From positions 68,251,068-68,315,067 of the forward strand of contig OU015503.1 in NCBI GenBank assembly GCA_907164885.2: a stretch of 64,000 nucleotides of DNA, read 5' to 3'. How positions within the stretch are numbered: position 1 is the first letter of the stretch; every line of letters starts with the position of its first letter. A model generated the notes under the pieces. It saw only the letters and a program-made list of their open reading frames with translations. It ran no database searches and was not told the DNA's origin. The translations under genes and the position numbers were made by a program. Of the stretch, positions 1-12,636 are shown in pieces. Origin of the DNA: Dolomedes plantarius (Eukaryota; Arthropoda; Arachnida; Araneae; Dolomedidae).

Positions 1-135
1 GGACACATTTTCTCCATAGGTTATAATTGAGGTGAGCCAATCAAATCGGATTGCTACACAGTGGCCAAATGAAATTGAGTATTCATTTAACTATTTTTTA
101 TGTAATGATGTCAATAAATTGAAATTGCTTATAAT

Positions 136-598
136 TAGGGGTACGTAAATTTCGCATAAAAATATCGAAATTTCGCCAAAAAAAATTACGATAAATAAAA
201 TTTCGCGTTTATTTGCAAAATAAATACATATATAAATTCAAAGAGTCTCATTGATTAAAAAAAAATCACAATTTCACTTGGTTAGGTTAATATCAAAATT
301 TTTAGTTAAAAGCTAACATTGTAGTAGTCTCAACATTTTCTTCCTTAAGTCTTTAGCAATAAGTAATAAGCAAATTTCGAGACTGAGATCTCTCAGTTAA
401 AGACCGTGGATGGTCTTAGTTAAGTAATTATGCTAATAAATTATTAGTATTATTATCTAATTTCGCTTAAAAAGCCGTTTATCACCAAGTTTTCGCCGAA
501 AAGTAGCAAAAAATTAATTTTCGCATTTACTCGCTCATATCGGCAAATTTCGCATTTATTCGCATCTATTTCAAAAATACGAAAATTACATATCCCTA
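136..598. mobile_element. hAT-like MITE with 8 bp target duplication
   Basis: The element is 463 bp and non-coding. The left end TAGGGGTACGTAAATTTCGC is inverted at the right as TAGGGATATGTAATTTTCG. The host octamer CTTATAAT is present exactly at 128-135 and 599-606. TAGGG termini with an 8 bp duplication are typical of the hAT superfamily. Internal sequence is rich in repeated TTTCGC words. Confidence 0.8.
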
Positions 599-1619
599 CT
601 TATAATGTTGAGAACAAATTTAAAAATATTAACATATATTAAATTCCGACTACACTGCAACCCTATTGGTCTACAACTGCAAATGCTATGCGACCACTAG
701 AGGTATCAAGTGTACTGCACGAAATCGCCCAAAACACCTTGTGGTATTTAAGTTAAGAGGAGGAAAATAAGTGTTCGGTATGCCGAATAGCTCGTGTGTA
801 ATTAAATTTTAAACGGAACGGTTTTCGAAAATATCCATATATCTAAAAAGCATCAAGTATATCATAGAATGGCTATTTGAGGGCAAAATTTTGAGGTTAA
901 TACCAAACCATTGTTTTGGCTATGTATATCTTTAGCAAAGAACTAATTTTTTTTTCTTTACTGGTATTTTTTATATACAGGAATTTCGAAATCCTCCCTC
1001 TTCCAAAATAATCGCAGGGTCACTGTATATTTTTTTTTCTTATTTACAGTTTTTTTATACACTGATGGATTTTAAAAGTTTCCTGTACTAAGAATAAGTA
1101 AAAAAATATCCCCCTCTCAATAATTTAACAAAATCATGAGGACATTCATCTTATAGCTTTTGTTTTTCAAGCTAAGCACGCTAAATTCGTAGTATTTGCT
1201 TTAACCATTGGAGGTTATTATGCCTCGTTTACTCTCAAATTGGTTTTCCATTTGTCCCTACTTTTACTATCGATTTGACAGTTATTTGTCTTCTTGGAAA
1301 TGAAACTAGAACTAACATTAATCGATTACTGTATGGAATAAAATGTCTAAAGTAGCTGGTTTTAAGTCTGCAGTCGTGTTAAAACGAAGTCCATTAGTAA
1401 TATGAAAGATATTTCAGTACTGAGAATTAAAAAAACCCCACAGTTTTCATGCATACGAAGGCATGCAGAAACAATTTCGAAAAATAATGCATTCCTTTAA
1501 TAAAAATGCTTGCTACAGATTTGTGCCAGGAAATAACGAAGAGATTTGTCCAAAAGTGACATTAGACCTCCAGGAAGAAAATGATATCATGGCCATTGGT
1601 TACTTCTTAGTGAAAAGTT

Positions 1620-1871
1620 TTAACCCTTTGAGGGGCGCCGTTTGCGCAGTGCAAACGCCTAAATCTAGTCTTTTTTTCACTTGCATTCAATGTATTCCAG
1701 TTAAATGAGCAGAAAAATGGCTAGTACTGCCATCTGTTATCAGTTTAATGAAGCAAAAACATTTTGCAACCTTTAATTGGAAAACATTTTCAAGATTCTT
1801 TAGGTTAAAAACAATCGGGAAAAAATCTGCACAGTGTAAGCGGTGGAGGTGGTTGCCTCTGAAAGAGTTAA
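1620..1871. mobile_element. TTAA-flanked MITE, family T2 (copy 1)
   Basis: The sequence is bounded by TTAA at 1620-1623 and 1868-1871, with ends CCCTTTGAGGGGCGCCG and CCTCTGAAAGAG as imperfect inverted repeats. It contains a subterminal palindrome GTTTGCGCAGTGCAAAC. Two relatives lie at 36189-36443 and 32768-33019 in this window. TTAA target and CCCT ends point to the piggyBac superfamily. No coding capacity. Confidence 0.72.
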
Positions 1872-2480
1872 AATGGTAATACATAAAACGGTGTATAGAG
1901 CCAAGTACGTAAAACAACTAGATTAGTCTTAGTGGCCGTGATATACATGTAACATGAATTAGCACATGGGGATAGCCTCAAATGGGTAGCCTCAAATGAG
2001 TAATCAAGATCTTTTTCTCTCAATCGCACGTTTAGCCAATCTGCGCGTGACTTACCCAGAATAAAACAAAGATTTTGAGACTATAATCCCGAATGAAACC
2101 CAGAGGCACAAATGGGGCATTATAAAAACATTCCCAACTGAGTTTTCGAAACTTAAGAGGGACTTTTTGATGAACGTTTAGAGTATTTGAAGTATGAAAT
2201 TATCAAACATGATCAGATCAGGAAAATTTAGGAAACTGTTAATGTGGTTTTATAACTGACTCATCTATGAGCAGCTTCTTTTAAAAGGGAAAATATTTGT
2301 GATACACAGGTGCGATCTGTTTGTAGTCGCATGCAATCAACGCTCTTAGGGATTGGAGCAGGCCTCATAGAAGTCCTGACTATTAATACATTGTTAGAAA
2401 TAAATTACAGGGATTTAAATAAGCAAAATTTCAGGTAAGCACAATTTAACAAAATGCATTTCGGTGTCCTGTACACAGAA

Positions 2481-2590
2481 TATGTACTATCGGCCGAGGT
2501 GGCCTTGTGGTACAGGGCGCTAACTTTCGGTGCTAAGGGTGCTCGAACACAAATTAGGGGACTATTCGTTCGCTGTATATATACCTCAAT
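2481..2590 (+). repeat. tRNA-like SINE head
   Basis: The segment GGTGGCCTTGTGGTACAGGG followed about 30 bases later by GGTGCTCGAAC resembles RNA polymerase III A and B boxes. The same head, with variations, occurs at 13375 and 34219. It is a decayed SINE start, not a functional tRNA: the B box has lost the canonical GGTTCGAATCC and no cloverleaf closes. Confidence 0.5.
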
Positions 2591-4363
2591 AAAATAAAGC
2601 CTGTATTTTGAGAAATTTTGATTCTTGAGCAAAAGAATAATTTTAAGGCGCACAGCATTTGCGTTTTTATTATCAGTTCCATGGTAGCATGAATTAATGA
2701 CAATGGACAAATCAATCGTGAATTTATAATGGAATTATAAAATGGACAAATAGATTATGAATTTAACTCCTCTGTATTATCAATTAATTATGAATTTTTC
2801 TTATTCTTCATTATTAAGAATCCAAACAAAAAACAGCATAAATATGTATCTTAAAGATAAAACGTTTTGACCATTTCTCTATGCACTATTGAATAAGGTT
2901 TACATAAGATTCGATTCACAATAATCGAACTGTTATGTGAATAAAGTTAAAGAAGCCGCTTAAGATATGCTAATTGCGGCATACGCGGTTGGTATAAATA
3001 CCAAGCTCGATTAAAGAGAAGAAGTGGAAGGAAGTGAAAAGAAGTGAGAGGAAGTGCGGACGTCGAAATGAAAGGAGGAGTAGAGCTGACGTAACGATAT
3101 ATCGAGCTGGAGCTAGGCTTAGAGTCTGGTTTAATAATAGATGAGTTTTGCGAGCAGCCGCTAGAGGCATAGCTAGGTTGCTTCAAACCTGCGCGAGTTC
3201 TTGCTAGGCCCAGAGTTTACGTGGCAGCACTGCTGGTTGACTTTCAAAGTATCTGTGAGTATTGCAAAGTGTATTTTTCTTGAATGAGTAGTTATACAAG
3301 TGAATATATTGAATTGTATTTCCCTTGCATGAATGCGATATATATATCTCGTATTAGTGTAGTACGTATGCTTTACGTTGGAATGCAAAATGTATGTGCA
3401 AATATTTAAATAAACATTGTTGTTATGTAAGAACTGTGTTTGAATGAAATTATTTAGAGTGCCACTTCAAGATATACATATCCAAAGGAAGGAAGTGCAT
3501 AATTCTCTATATGCGTATAAGTAAACGTTCAGTGTATATAATTGCCATAAACTGAGCTTGCAATTTTTACCTTATTAATACCCAGGTACATATCAAAACT
3601 TCTGAAATCCAAAAAATTCCCCGTGCACCTTCAAAGACACATTTTATATCTTTTAATGTGTCTTTCGTGCAAGACACACTTTATGTCAACCACTTGTATT
3701 GATAAAAGCTATTTTCATTTAAATAAACAAAACAATTTACGTAGTTTTTCCGTTTTTGTTTTAGAAAAGTGTGCTATATTGCATGTTTGTTAGCCATGTA
3801 GACCTTTTTCGGATAATTAGTGTGTTATTACTAGAAACTTACGTTTATTGACATACGGATGGTCCCCTCGTGTATAATCTAGAGTCCTGTATTGTACGGA
3901 ATTCCATACAAAATTTCATAAATCGTGTTTCCCTTTTAGCAATTTTTACGTCCGAGTACAACATTATTATTTTATGAATAGAAGAGAGTAGAATTACATA
4001 GACACGTAGCTCAAAAATATTAAGAAATATTTGCTTTATGTTTAAAGATAATTGCCGTAAAATACAACCTAACGAGTTTTAAACACAGTGCATTTTTCAT
4101 TTTAAGTAATATATCGTTGTCCTTATTAACAAACCACATAAATCCAAAAAATGCGATTTTGGGATTTTCAAACTATTACATTGGTTTATGGCCATTGTAC
4201 AAACTATGTGAAACCTTATAACTAAAAAAAATTGAATTCATCCAAAAAAATGGTAAAACAGCACATACTGAGTAACTCCTTAATTTAACTGTTGCTAATC
4301 TTGTTTAATGTTTAATTACATAATAATGTGGCCTATATACATCTCAGAACACTTTAACATTTA

Positions 4364-4640
4364 TCTATATAAATAAAAGAAAAACTTTGTCGGTCGGTCG
4401 ATCGGGGAACAATTCCGGATAGACCGTTTCCGGTATGGCATCAGTTATGAAATTCGGCCATGTTTGAAAATGTCGAAATCGACGTTTTTTTTATAAAAGT
4501 ACATAAATGTTACATATTTGGAAAGAGCTTTAAAAAAAGATAATTTTTTCTGCGTACACTTATTCTGTTACATTAATAGTTCTAGAGATATTTGAAAAAG
4601 ATATTATAAATGCATACTCCACCGATACAAAACGTAACCG
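4364..4640 (+). mobile_element. Helitron-like 5' terminus
   Basis: The sequence begins A|TCTATATAAATAAAAG and continues into GTCGGTCGGTCGATCGGGG. A TC dinucleotide preceded by A and followed by a TATATAAA-rich leader is the usual Helitron 5' end. No matching CTAG 3' end was located, so only the 5' part is claimed and the right limit is approximate. Confidence 0.5.
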
Positions 4641-5113
4641 TCATGTTTTACGATGTAAACACAGCGTGATTCTTTCACAGCGTTATTCTCACTAAAAATG
4701 AATCACTGAAAATGAATGTTTCATCGTGTGACTAATTTTTAATTATTTTTCTATTTTTCATACTTTAAATTCAAACTTTTTAATCATAAATAGATCATTT
4801 GAAGATGTACTTATTTTTTTGGGATTTTTGGCAATTAAAAGTGAAAAAAAATTAAATTCAAGTGAACTGTGATTCGAGTGTCAAGTGATTCGATAGTTGA
4901 GTGAAGCCCGGCTAGTTTTTAATAATGAAAATAATTTATCTTTTCACTGTCGAATAAATCAGTTTTTTATTCATCCTGTAAAAAGTGGGAAATTTCATTT
5001 ACGTGGTTTGATAATTATGAGAACAACATAGAGTGTAAGACTAAGTTTAAAAAAATGTTTATATAGAGTTAATTTTTATTAGTACATAATTCTTAATTGT
5101 TGTAAAAAGATGA

Positions 5114-5838
5114 TTAAGTGGACAGTGGACTTTCAAAATTGTGAAATTTGTCCAAAAACTCGATATTTTTATTTTATTGAATTGTGAAACTACGGACGAG
5201 TAGCAATGTGTTGCAAAAATAATTTTTAATTTCTGTGATTACTTTCCTAGTTATAGGCATTTGTATTTAATTTAGGTATTATGCGGTTACTAATAGCAAT
5301 AACTTAAAATGTATTTTCCTCAAAATAAAAATGTTCATGTCATACGAATATTCAAACTGCTCCATGCGCATTTCAAATTATCTTATTGCTTTGAAATTTA
5401 AGTTTTATATACTTAACTGTATATCAAATAAATCTTATGGAAAAAAATTATGCTTTGTAGCTCAGAATTTCTAAATTTTGTACTTGAAAAGATGATTTAG
5501 AGGTATTTTGCGTAATAAAAAGGGTGTTTTCAATATAATTATTTTTTTCTCTTTATATTTTCAATGAATGCGTAAAATAAGCAATAAGTTTCATTGTTAG
5601 TTCTATAAGGTATTCTGTAAAGAAAGATTACCATATTATATGCAAAAGAAATGCGCCTGACACATTTTTAATTAGGCCAATTATTGATATAATTAATTCA
5701 TAATTCATAAATTATTAATATTTCACCTTTAAATTTTAACCACTTTTACATATCTATGATACTAATCACATATTCAAATTTAAAGCAAATCCATTCAAAA
5801 CAAAAAAAGTTAGGTTTGAAGGTCCACTGTCCCCTTAA
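5114..5838. mobile_element. TTAA-flanked 725 bp element, family T5 (copy 1)
   Basis: Ends are TTAAGTGGACAGTGGACTTT on the left and the inverse GGTCCACTGTCCCCTTAA on the right. A second copy of similar length with GGGGATGGTGGAC ends is at 27167-27894. TTAA duplications fit piggyBac, Kolobok or Sola3 superfamilies; with no transposase present I cannot choose. AT-rich and non-coding. It lies just downstream of the 5923 donor. Confidence 0.65.
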
Positions 5839-5922
5839 ACACATGATATTTTTCACCTAAAAAAAAAACTTTACATAAAATAGGTTCTATTCGTCCAATA
5901 ATATCAAAAATATTCTACTTAC

Positions 5923-6087
5923 CGTCAGTCACAAAATTTTTCACCTCGATACTTTCAACAGTATTGTTCAGGGTCCAGTGGAAGGCAACTTCTGCAGGGT
6001 CTGACTCGACTTCGCAAGTAATATTGAGCACTTCCGACTTGGCGACGCCAAAAACCGAGGTTGGCTGCGATTTGCATACGGGAGCGA
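5923..6087 (-). CDS. Second Ig half-domain exon of the same Sidestep-like gene
   Basis: This exon follows the 17921-18211 exon in the minus-strand gene. It encodes the first half of the next Ig domain: APVCKSQPTSVFGVAKSEV, the first core cysteine in LNITCEVESDPAEV, the core tryptophan in FHWTLNN, and ends FVTDG. In Sidestep relatives this stretch follows the preceding domain directly (LDV-x-x-APVC), which agrees with the order seen here. The acceptor is CTTTCAG and the donor GTAAGT at 5917-5922. Its 165 bp are phase 1-1 (2 + 162 + 1), so it is in frame with the upstream exon. The second cysteine of this domain must lie in a further exon; none was recognised in 1-5922, so it is probably outside the window. 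An interruption within the Ig domain is not unusual in this family. Confidence 0.87.
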
Positions 6088-6268
6088 CTGAAAGATTCAA
6101 TTAAACGTCTTAAAGAATGAAATTAGATGAGTATAAACACCATATACCCTTCAACACACACATTCAATTACATTAATGGCAAAAAATTGTTAACAATGGC
6201 TGCGGGTCTATATCTTACTTATAAATTATGAAAGACAGTATATGAGAAATAATTAAGATAAAATACTC

Positions 6269-7164
6269 TTAACCCTGCACTGGTCGCGTATTTAAAAATT
6301 GCATGAATGGTCGCGTTTTTTTTTTTGTTGTTAGCGTTAGTTATTCTATTTCTAAAAATAAATATTTATTAAAACAATAAATTAAATACATGATGGATGT
6401 AAATGAAAAAAAAATTCTTTTAATTGTAATTTTATATGCAATTTTTACAATAAAATAAATTGAAGCAAATGAAAAAAATGTGGTTTTATAATAAATTTTT
6501 ACAAATGAAAAACCAATTAAATAGAAAAAAAATATTTTTATAAGTAATTTTTATAATAGGATAAATAAAAATAAAGTAATTTTTTAAAAAAAAAGGCTTT
6601 TCTATTAGCAATTTTTACAAATGAAAACAAATTAAATAGAAAACAATATTTTTGCAAATATTTTTTATAATAGGATAAATAAAAATAAAGTATTTTTTTT
6701 TAAAAAAGGCTTTTCTTTTAGCAATTTTTACAAATGAAAACCAATTAAATTGAAAAAATATTTTTATAAGTAGTTTTTATAATAGGATAAATAAAAATAG
6801 CGTAAATGTTTTAAAAAAAAGGCTTTTATATTAGCAATTTTTACATATGAAAACCAATTAAAAAGAAAAACAATATTTTTATAATTAATTTTTACAATAG
6901 CATAAATAAATATTAAGAAAATTTTAAAAAATGTATTCTATTAGCAATGTTTACAAATTTGGTGAAACGCCAATCAGATGTTTTGGTATACATCCGTTTA
7001 CTATAAAAGAATGATAGAAACTCCAGGAGTTTTGTTTGTTAGCTATGATTCTTACATAAACACTTCGAACTACTGACATCTGCTGGAGCAATCCATCAAT
7101 GCGCAAAATGTAAACAAAGTGCTATTGGCGTCTGTGAGACGCCGCGCCAGCAGTGCAGGGTAAA
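6269..7164. mobile_element. piggyBac-like MITE with internal tandem array
   Basis: The left end is TTAA at 6269-6272 plus CCCTGCACTGGTCGCG, and the right end is CGCCAGCAGTGCAGGG plus TAAA (one base from TTAA) at 7161-7164. CCCTGCACT-type tips and TTAA fit piggyBac. The interior from about 6400 to 6950 is a tandem array of a roughly 115 bp AT-rich unit, recognisable by AGCAATTTTTACAAATGAAA and TAATAGGATAAATAAAAAT recurring about five times. No coding region. It lies only 180 bp from the 5923-6087 exon. Confidence 0.75.
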
Positions 7165-7520
7165 CTTAAAAAAAAACTGTTATAGAGTGTAATGATATAA
7201 CAGTTAATGCAGTAATTCCCAACACTTTAGGGTGCTACCAGATTTTTTTGCAGAAAAATATGCAGGGCCCACTTAAAATAAATATTGAGTTAAATTAGTG
7301 ACTCTCACGTCTGACACATCGTGACACAAATCAATCTATGTTCCTGGGGAGGAATTAGCTACCATCACACCCATAACTGTTAGGCTCGATATCCCACACT
7401 TGTGCTCTAAGCATCGATTGCAAGTCTCACATTAATAAAACACAACAATATTTGGCTCTTTCCATTCTAGTCCTCTAGTGTTACACTATACTGAATTCCA
7501 TGGTTATTTATGAAACTGTA

Positions 7521-8165
7521 TTAACCTTTAGTTTAAGGAGCCGATTTTTTCCGATTTCCTCTTTAGAAAGGGGAAATTTCATACCCCTTTTGTAAGAACG
7601 GCAATAAAGGGGGTTATATATATATATATATATATATATATACTAGCATTATTGCCCGGCGTTGCCAGGGTAGATATATAGATATAAAATTTTCCATGCA
7701 TTCCATCAAACAAATACTGGACTGCACTCCCGCTCTTCATATTTATCTGGCCAGTTGTGTTTATTTGGGGAGCCAGGGCCAAAGGTCATTCCCAACCCTC
7801 TTCCTCCTGCGCATTGGAATTTGACCCCCCGTCCCTCCCCAAACCATCTCTCTTAACGCAGCTGGTTGTGGTGAAGGGGCTCCACAGGTGGTCGCGCACC
7901 TCTTAGAGGCACAAAAATCATTAAAAAATTAATTATAAAAAAACTAATTGAGCCCCAAATTTCGTTTTTCTTGATTTAAGTTTCTCGGGTCCTAAACATT
8001 AACTGTGCCGAATTTGGTCCCGGTGGGTGAAACAGTCTATGATTCTATAGCGGACAAACAAACAGACGAGCTCTTTTATACATATAGATATATATTTTCA
8101 TTCATTCATTCTTGGGCCCGTAATCTTGGGATACATGCTATCCCACCCCGTAAGAAAAAGGTTAA
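7521..8165. mobile_element. TTAA-flanked MITE, family T1, interrupted by a Helitron
   Basis: The ends are TTAA (7521-7524) followed by CCTTTAGTTTAAGGAGCC, and AAAAAGG followed by TTAA (8162-8165). Removal of the Helitron at 7643-8088 leaves about 200 bp matching the T1 copy at 13487-13797, including GCAATAAAGGGGGTTATATA and GGGATACATGCTATCCCA. The Helitron landed in the internal (TA)n. Confidence 0.8.
7643..8088 (-). mobile_element. Non-autonomous Helitron, family H2
   Basis: Read on the minus strand it starts TCTATATGTATAAAAGAGC and ends in hairpin CCCTGGCAACGCCGGG, eight bases, then CTAG. The plus-strand flanks are A at 7642 and T at 8089, the AT target expected for Helitrons. It is 446 bp and non-coding. 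It is nested in the T1 MITE 7521-8165. Confidence 0.85.
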
Positions 8166-9537
8166 CATATCCCATGATAGTGTATGTAATTTAATATCCA
8201 AATCGAGTATGTTCCTATTGAGAATGTCTTCAAATCGTTGATTGAAGTCAGAATGGAGAGATTACAAGTGCTGACAATATATAATCAAGTCTTCATGATG
8301 TTTTACTATTGTTGACAAATTTTGAAACTGGCATAAGTCTCTTCGTCCTAAATTTCGTATATACTGAATCTTTCAATTAATATACTTTTCAATTACAGAA
8401 TATTCACTGATATCTTTCAATAAATTGATAAAATCAGGAATGGGGAACTATCCATTTGAACTTAAATTTACCATATTAAAGCTATTTGCTCGCCAAGAGA
8501 TGGAGCTGTGAGCGCTGTAAATGTAAAAGACGGTAGATGTAGTAACAGCGTCAATCAGAGCGGTAATGTTCTAACGTTATCCTAATAAAGTGTTATTTTA
8601 TTATTAAATGAGTCTCCTCTTTTAAAGTCGCACGTTCACGCGACAAGTAAGGTCAGCAGGTTCATACGGAAATGGACATTTCAGAACTAAAGTTTTAAAA
8701 AGGGAAGACTGCAAACATGTTCCTGAAAATAACGTCCACTTCAATTTAATATTGAAAAAAAATGAAAAAAAAAACCCGAAATTTTATCAAGGGTTTAGTA
8801 AATTTTTGATGTTATTCCTAATGGTGCCGCAAACATAAAAAAATTTGGAATCCCTTAGTTAAGGGGGTACCTGATTCTTATAGGAAAGGCGCGTTTGCAC
8901 TTCCTTGGCTTAAAACATATTACAGAGCATTATAAATCAAATAATATAAATCGTGTGTTTCTGCAAGGATTGCGTTACTAGATTCGAAATTTGTATCCTG
9001 TAATACGCATGCGTACCGAACTGTACGTATGTACTATAATACTATTTGTCACGGAATAGACTTTTTCAGGACTCGTATAAAGTTTGCATGAAAAATTTCT
9101 CGCAGGCTATTCATACAAAATTATTGTTTTGTTCCATCTTTATTACTATACATGTTTCAAATTCCTGATCTGGGGTAAAAATTTTTAAAATGTTATTCCT
9201 GAAAAAATTATTAAGAATAAAATTTTTGGAACTCTCTAGGTTGAAAAAATATTTCGTTACTGGGATTTTTATTAATCTTAAAGACAAATTACCTTGAAGT
9301 TTAAATATTCAATTTTAACCTTTAGCACTTCATAAGTGTCACAACGGAGACATATTATTTTCTATTACCACATCATTTATCTGTCATTTTGTATTAACAC
9401 TCTCCAGACGCCAGTATGGAGACTTTTAAAATATGTGCAATAATTATCCGTCTCTTCACTGGCATGATGCCCAGTGTTTACATCGGTGCTTTACGAACCA
9501 CGCCACGAGAATTGTGTATTTGATTTATCTGTTCAAA

Positions 9538-9990
9538 CTAACTGAATACCCATGCTTCGCTACGGAATACATTCAAATTAAATATATGTATTCCGTCAAT
9601 GTATGCAATTAATGCCAAAAAAAATATATTCATAAAAAAAATCGTAACGGATATTTTTATAGACAAAATAATGTAAAAGAAAATATTAAAGTTAAATCTA
9701 ATAGAATATACTAAAGAATATAGTACAGTTTGAGGAACATTTCTTTTACTGTATTTAATTTTTTTTAATGGCCAATCGTCTGCCTCATTAGCAAGAAATT
9801 TTCTTTTTGTCTATTTCGTTGTTATGCACGTGACGCAAAATTAGTTTGAAGTGTCACAAAAAGAAAAGAAACCTCGTGATCAGCATTTAATAAATTAAAA
9901 TCAAAAAAATCTTTAAAAATTCCCCAAATAATCAGAAAATGGAAGTAAAGATTCGAAAAAGATTTCATTTTAAAGGAATTTCTATGATCA
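9538..9990 (-). mobile_element. Helitron family H1, 5'-truncated copy
   Basis: The plus strand begins CTAACTGAATACCCATGCTT (a decayed form of the H1 3' end CTAGCTGAAAACCC, reversed) and follows H1 through GTGATCAGCATTTAATAAA to about 9990, where similarity stops before the H1 5' terminus. Confidence 0.7.
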
Positions 9991-11848
9991 ATAGATGCAG
10001 AAAAATGTGGGGAACAAAGTAAAACATGTCTCATCTTTGTCGGACTTTAAGTTTTTTTTTTCAATTTTATGTTTTGTAGGAAAATATTGACTTTTTATCT
10101 TCAGATTACGATAACTCGCCAAACAATGATCGTAGAATTTTGATCTTTTTACAATCTAAGACTACAGACATTTCTCTTTCAAACTAGACCTCATTTGTTT
10201 AAAAATATTTTTAAACAGACTAATATTTTCATCAAAAAGTGAAACACAGTTTTTGAAGAAATATCTTCCCCTATGTGGATATAATATCGATGCTCCTCGA
10301 GTTTTTATCTTACAAAGAGAATATTTACATCATCTGGAAGCTGAAAGCTTTCTCATTCATATAAACCTCATTTCAAGTCTATATCTTAAATTTTCTATTT
10401 TTAGTTGAATTTTAAAGCTGATAATTCAACAGTGTTGAACCACCCTTCGCATTAAGGGTGACAACAGTAAATGGATTGAAGTTGAAAAAACTTTTGTTGT
10501 GAAATATAAAATCGCTCAATTAAGTTTTTCAATCCAAATATTCTTCAGTTTATACTCACATTCAAACTCAATTATATGGCTGGTCTTCAATGAAAATTTT
10601 CAATTAGGGATTAAAATATTCAATTAGGACAACGCATTACCTCTTTTATACATAACAGCATTTCCCATCACGAATAATTTCGTATTATTTCATAATTGCA
10701 CATATCAGCTTTTGCTACATTAAAGAACCAATTTGAAGTTTGACATATCAACTTAAAACATAAAATTGAATTTTTCGGGCATATCAACATCTGCCATAAC
10801 GCCCCAAATTTAAGCATAATACAGGAAATAACAAAAAGATAAACGTATAACACATTTTTTAAATAAAATTTTTCATGCTTAAATTCAGATCTTAGCAAAT
10901 ATCATTTTAAAAATAAAAGTTACTTGCATACCGAAAAGTTCATTGTTTAATTAAGTTAAGAGATATTCCGTTCGTGATCTGAATTTGCCAATCTTCGAAA
11001 ATTCAATTACGAATGAAAAGGAACTCATGAAAAATTAAAATTTAAAAATGCAGCCCTTTGATTCCCATTGATGAATTAGTCACAGGAAACTAGTCATTTT
11101 CTATTTTTTTCAGGAAGTAAAGCAGAATAAAAACAAACAAACTCAGGAGCATATGTTAATGTAAACATAGTTTTAAAAAAATGTACATTCAATTAACGTT
11201 AGGAAATTTGGAAATGTTAAATAAATTAAAAGTTGCTAAAACAATGGCTGAATTATTTATCTCTTGACTGTTTTAATATTTATTATTTTTTCATACATAT
11301 TTTTTATCTTTAAATAACTTACAATGGAAGCAGTTTTTTTGAAATATTTTCGATGTCGCTTTACTGTCGTGTTAATGTATTTTGTGCAAGTTAAGGTAAA
11401 TATTCATTATCTTTTTTTTTCCCGGCGACGCTGAGAAATTAAGGTGTAGGAAGGGCATAAACGGGAAATTTCCAATTTTAACTATTGCTTGAAATTGCGA
11501 ATAATGCATAAAACATTTGCTGTTAACATTCTATGTAATATGCAATAAAACAGCAATCCCTCTTGAAAAATTAGGCATAGGGAAATTTTTGCTAAAAAGA
11601 GATTGAAAAATGAGTGGTTTTCATTAGGTAGAAATTTATAAATTGCTTACATGCAGAATCCCATCATGTGAGAGTGCGTATGTATGTTCAACCGATAAGT
11701 CATTACTTTATTAGGTCCAGGAAAAAAGCGAAAGGTTTGAATTAGGATGCATGTGACCTGCAGTCACGTGGTCGCAGTGACCGGTATTTGTTCAGACAGT
11801 TACTATAGCCAGCTTGTGTTAGCTGAGTAAAATGGCTCAAATAATGAC

Positions 11849-12283
11849 AAGATTAAAATAACTTTTTATATATCATGTTTTTAAATTTTCTGTTGAATCA
11901 TATAAACTTGACAATTCTATGTATTAATAAATAGTTTTTAAAATTTTTTTTGATGAATTATCCCATTAACTTGAAAGAAAATAAAGTTAATTGAAAGTTA
12001 ACTTGCGTTTAACTTTTTGTTCCCGTCCCGGCCAATAGATGGCTGCACTAGTCTACAAAACAAAATTAACTGAAAATAACTGAAAATGAATTTAATTATG
12101 CTTAAAGAAGGGCTAAAAGTATTATAAATAATGCATTGTCATCGTGTTCTGAGCTATTATAAAAGTTTCAAATGTCTAGCTAGTCGGGAAGTTAGTTAAA
12201 AGCAGATTGCAAGATTTGTAAGAGACAAACACACAAACACACAAGCACAGAAACAAACAAGAAAGCGAGTTAATAAAAACATG
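11849..12283 (+). repeat. R3 interspersed repeat, copy a
   Basis: About 435 bp. Diagnostic words are GTTGAATCATATAAACTTGA, GATGAATTATCCCAT, AGATGGCTGCAC, GTGTTCTGAGCTATT and TAGCTAGTCGGGAAGTTAG, ending in CA-rich sequence and GCGAGTTAATAAAAACATGG. Other copies: 12637-13092, 28463-28866, 29776-30123, 30207-30583, 47928-48362. No target duplication or inverted ends were found, so the class is unknown. Confidence 0.8.
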
Positions 12284-12636
12284 GTGACAAATGACTTCGA
12301 ACATGCCATGATAAACATTTACAAGCTAGCGGGATGCAAAATTTCTGAAAAAAGCGAAGCACCTGTAACAAAGATAGCCAGTTTGTACCGAAATTGGTAT
12401 CAACTGCCCCCCTCCCCTCCAAAAAAAAGTCGACCAAAACATTTCAAGGATTATTTTCATTTAATTCCAACTACCAAAATTAAAAGTTTGATAAAGTTGT
12501 TGCCGATGTCAGATATATTCCGTTCTCCAGGAAACAACCTACGAAATAATGTTTACTCAAAGATACAATATGTTTTATTTACAGAAAACTTTAAGCATAC
12601 ATTGTTTTTTCACCCACACTGCTCATCATATCATTA

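Larger units (their letters stand above)
1..5922 (-). other. Downstream intron of the Sidestep-like gene (continues out of window)
   Basis: This sequence lies 3' of the 5923 donor on the minus strand, and no further Ig exon is visible in it. The recognised repeats are listed separately. Bases 1-60 resemble 48400-48460, so the window begins inside an unclassified interspersed repeat. In 607-1619, 1872-2480, 2600-4363 and 4640-5113 I see only AT-rich, low-coding sequence. Confidence 0.6.

Noticed and set aside
7200..8870. Long hAT-like element (CAGTAATTCCCAACACTTT and inverse GGAATCCCTTAGTTAAG)
   Set aside because: Inverse similarity is short and gapped, and no octamer duplication was found at the ends.
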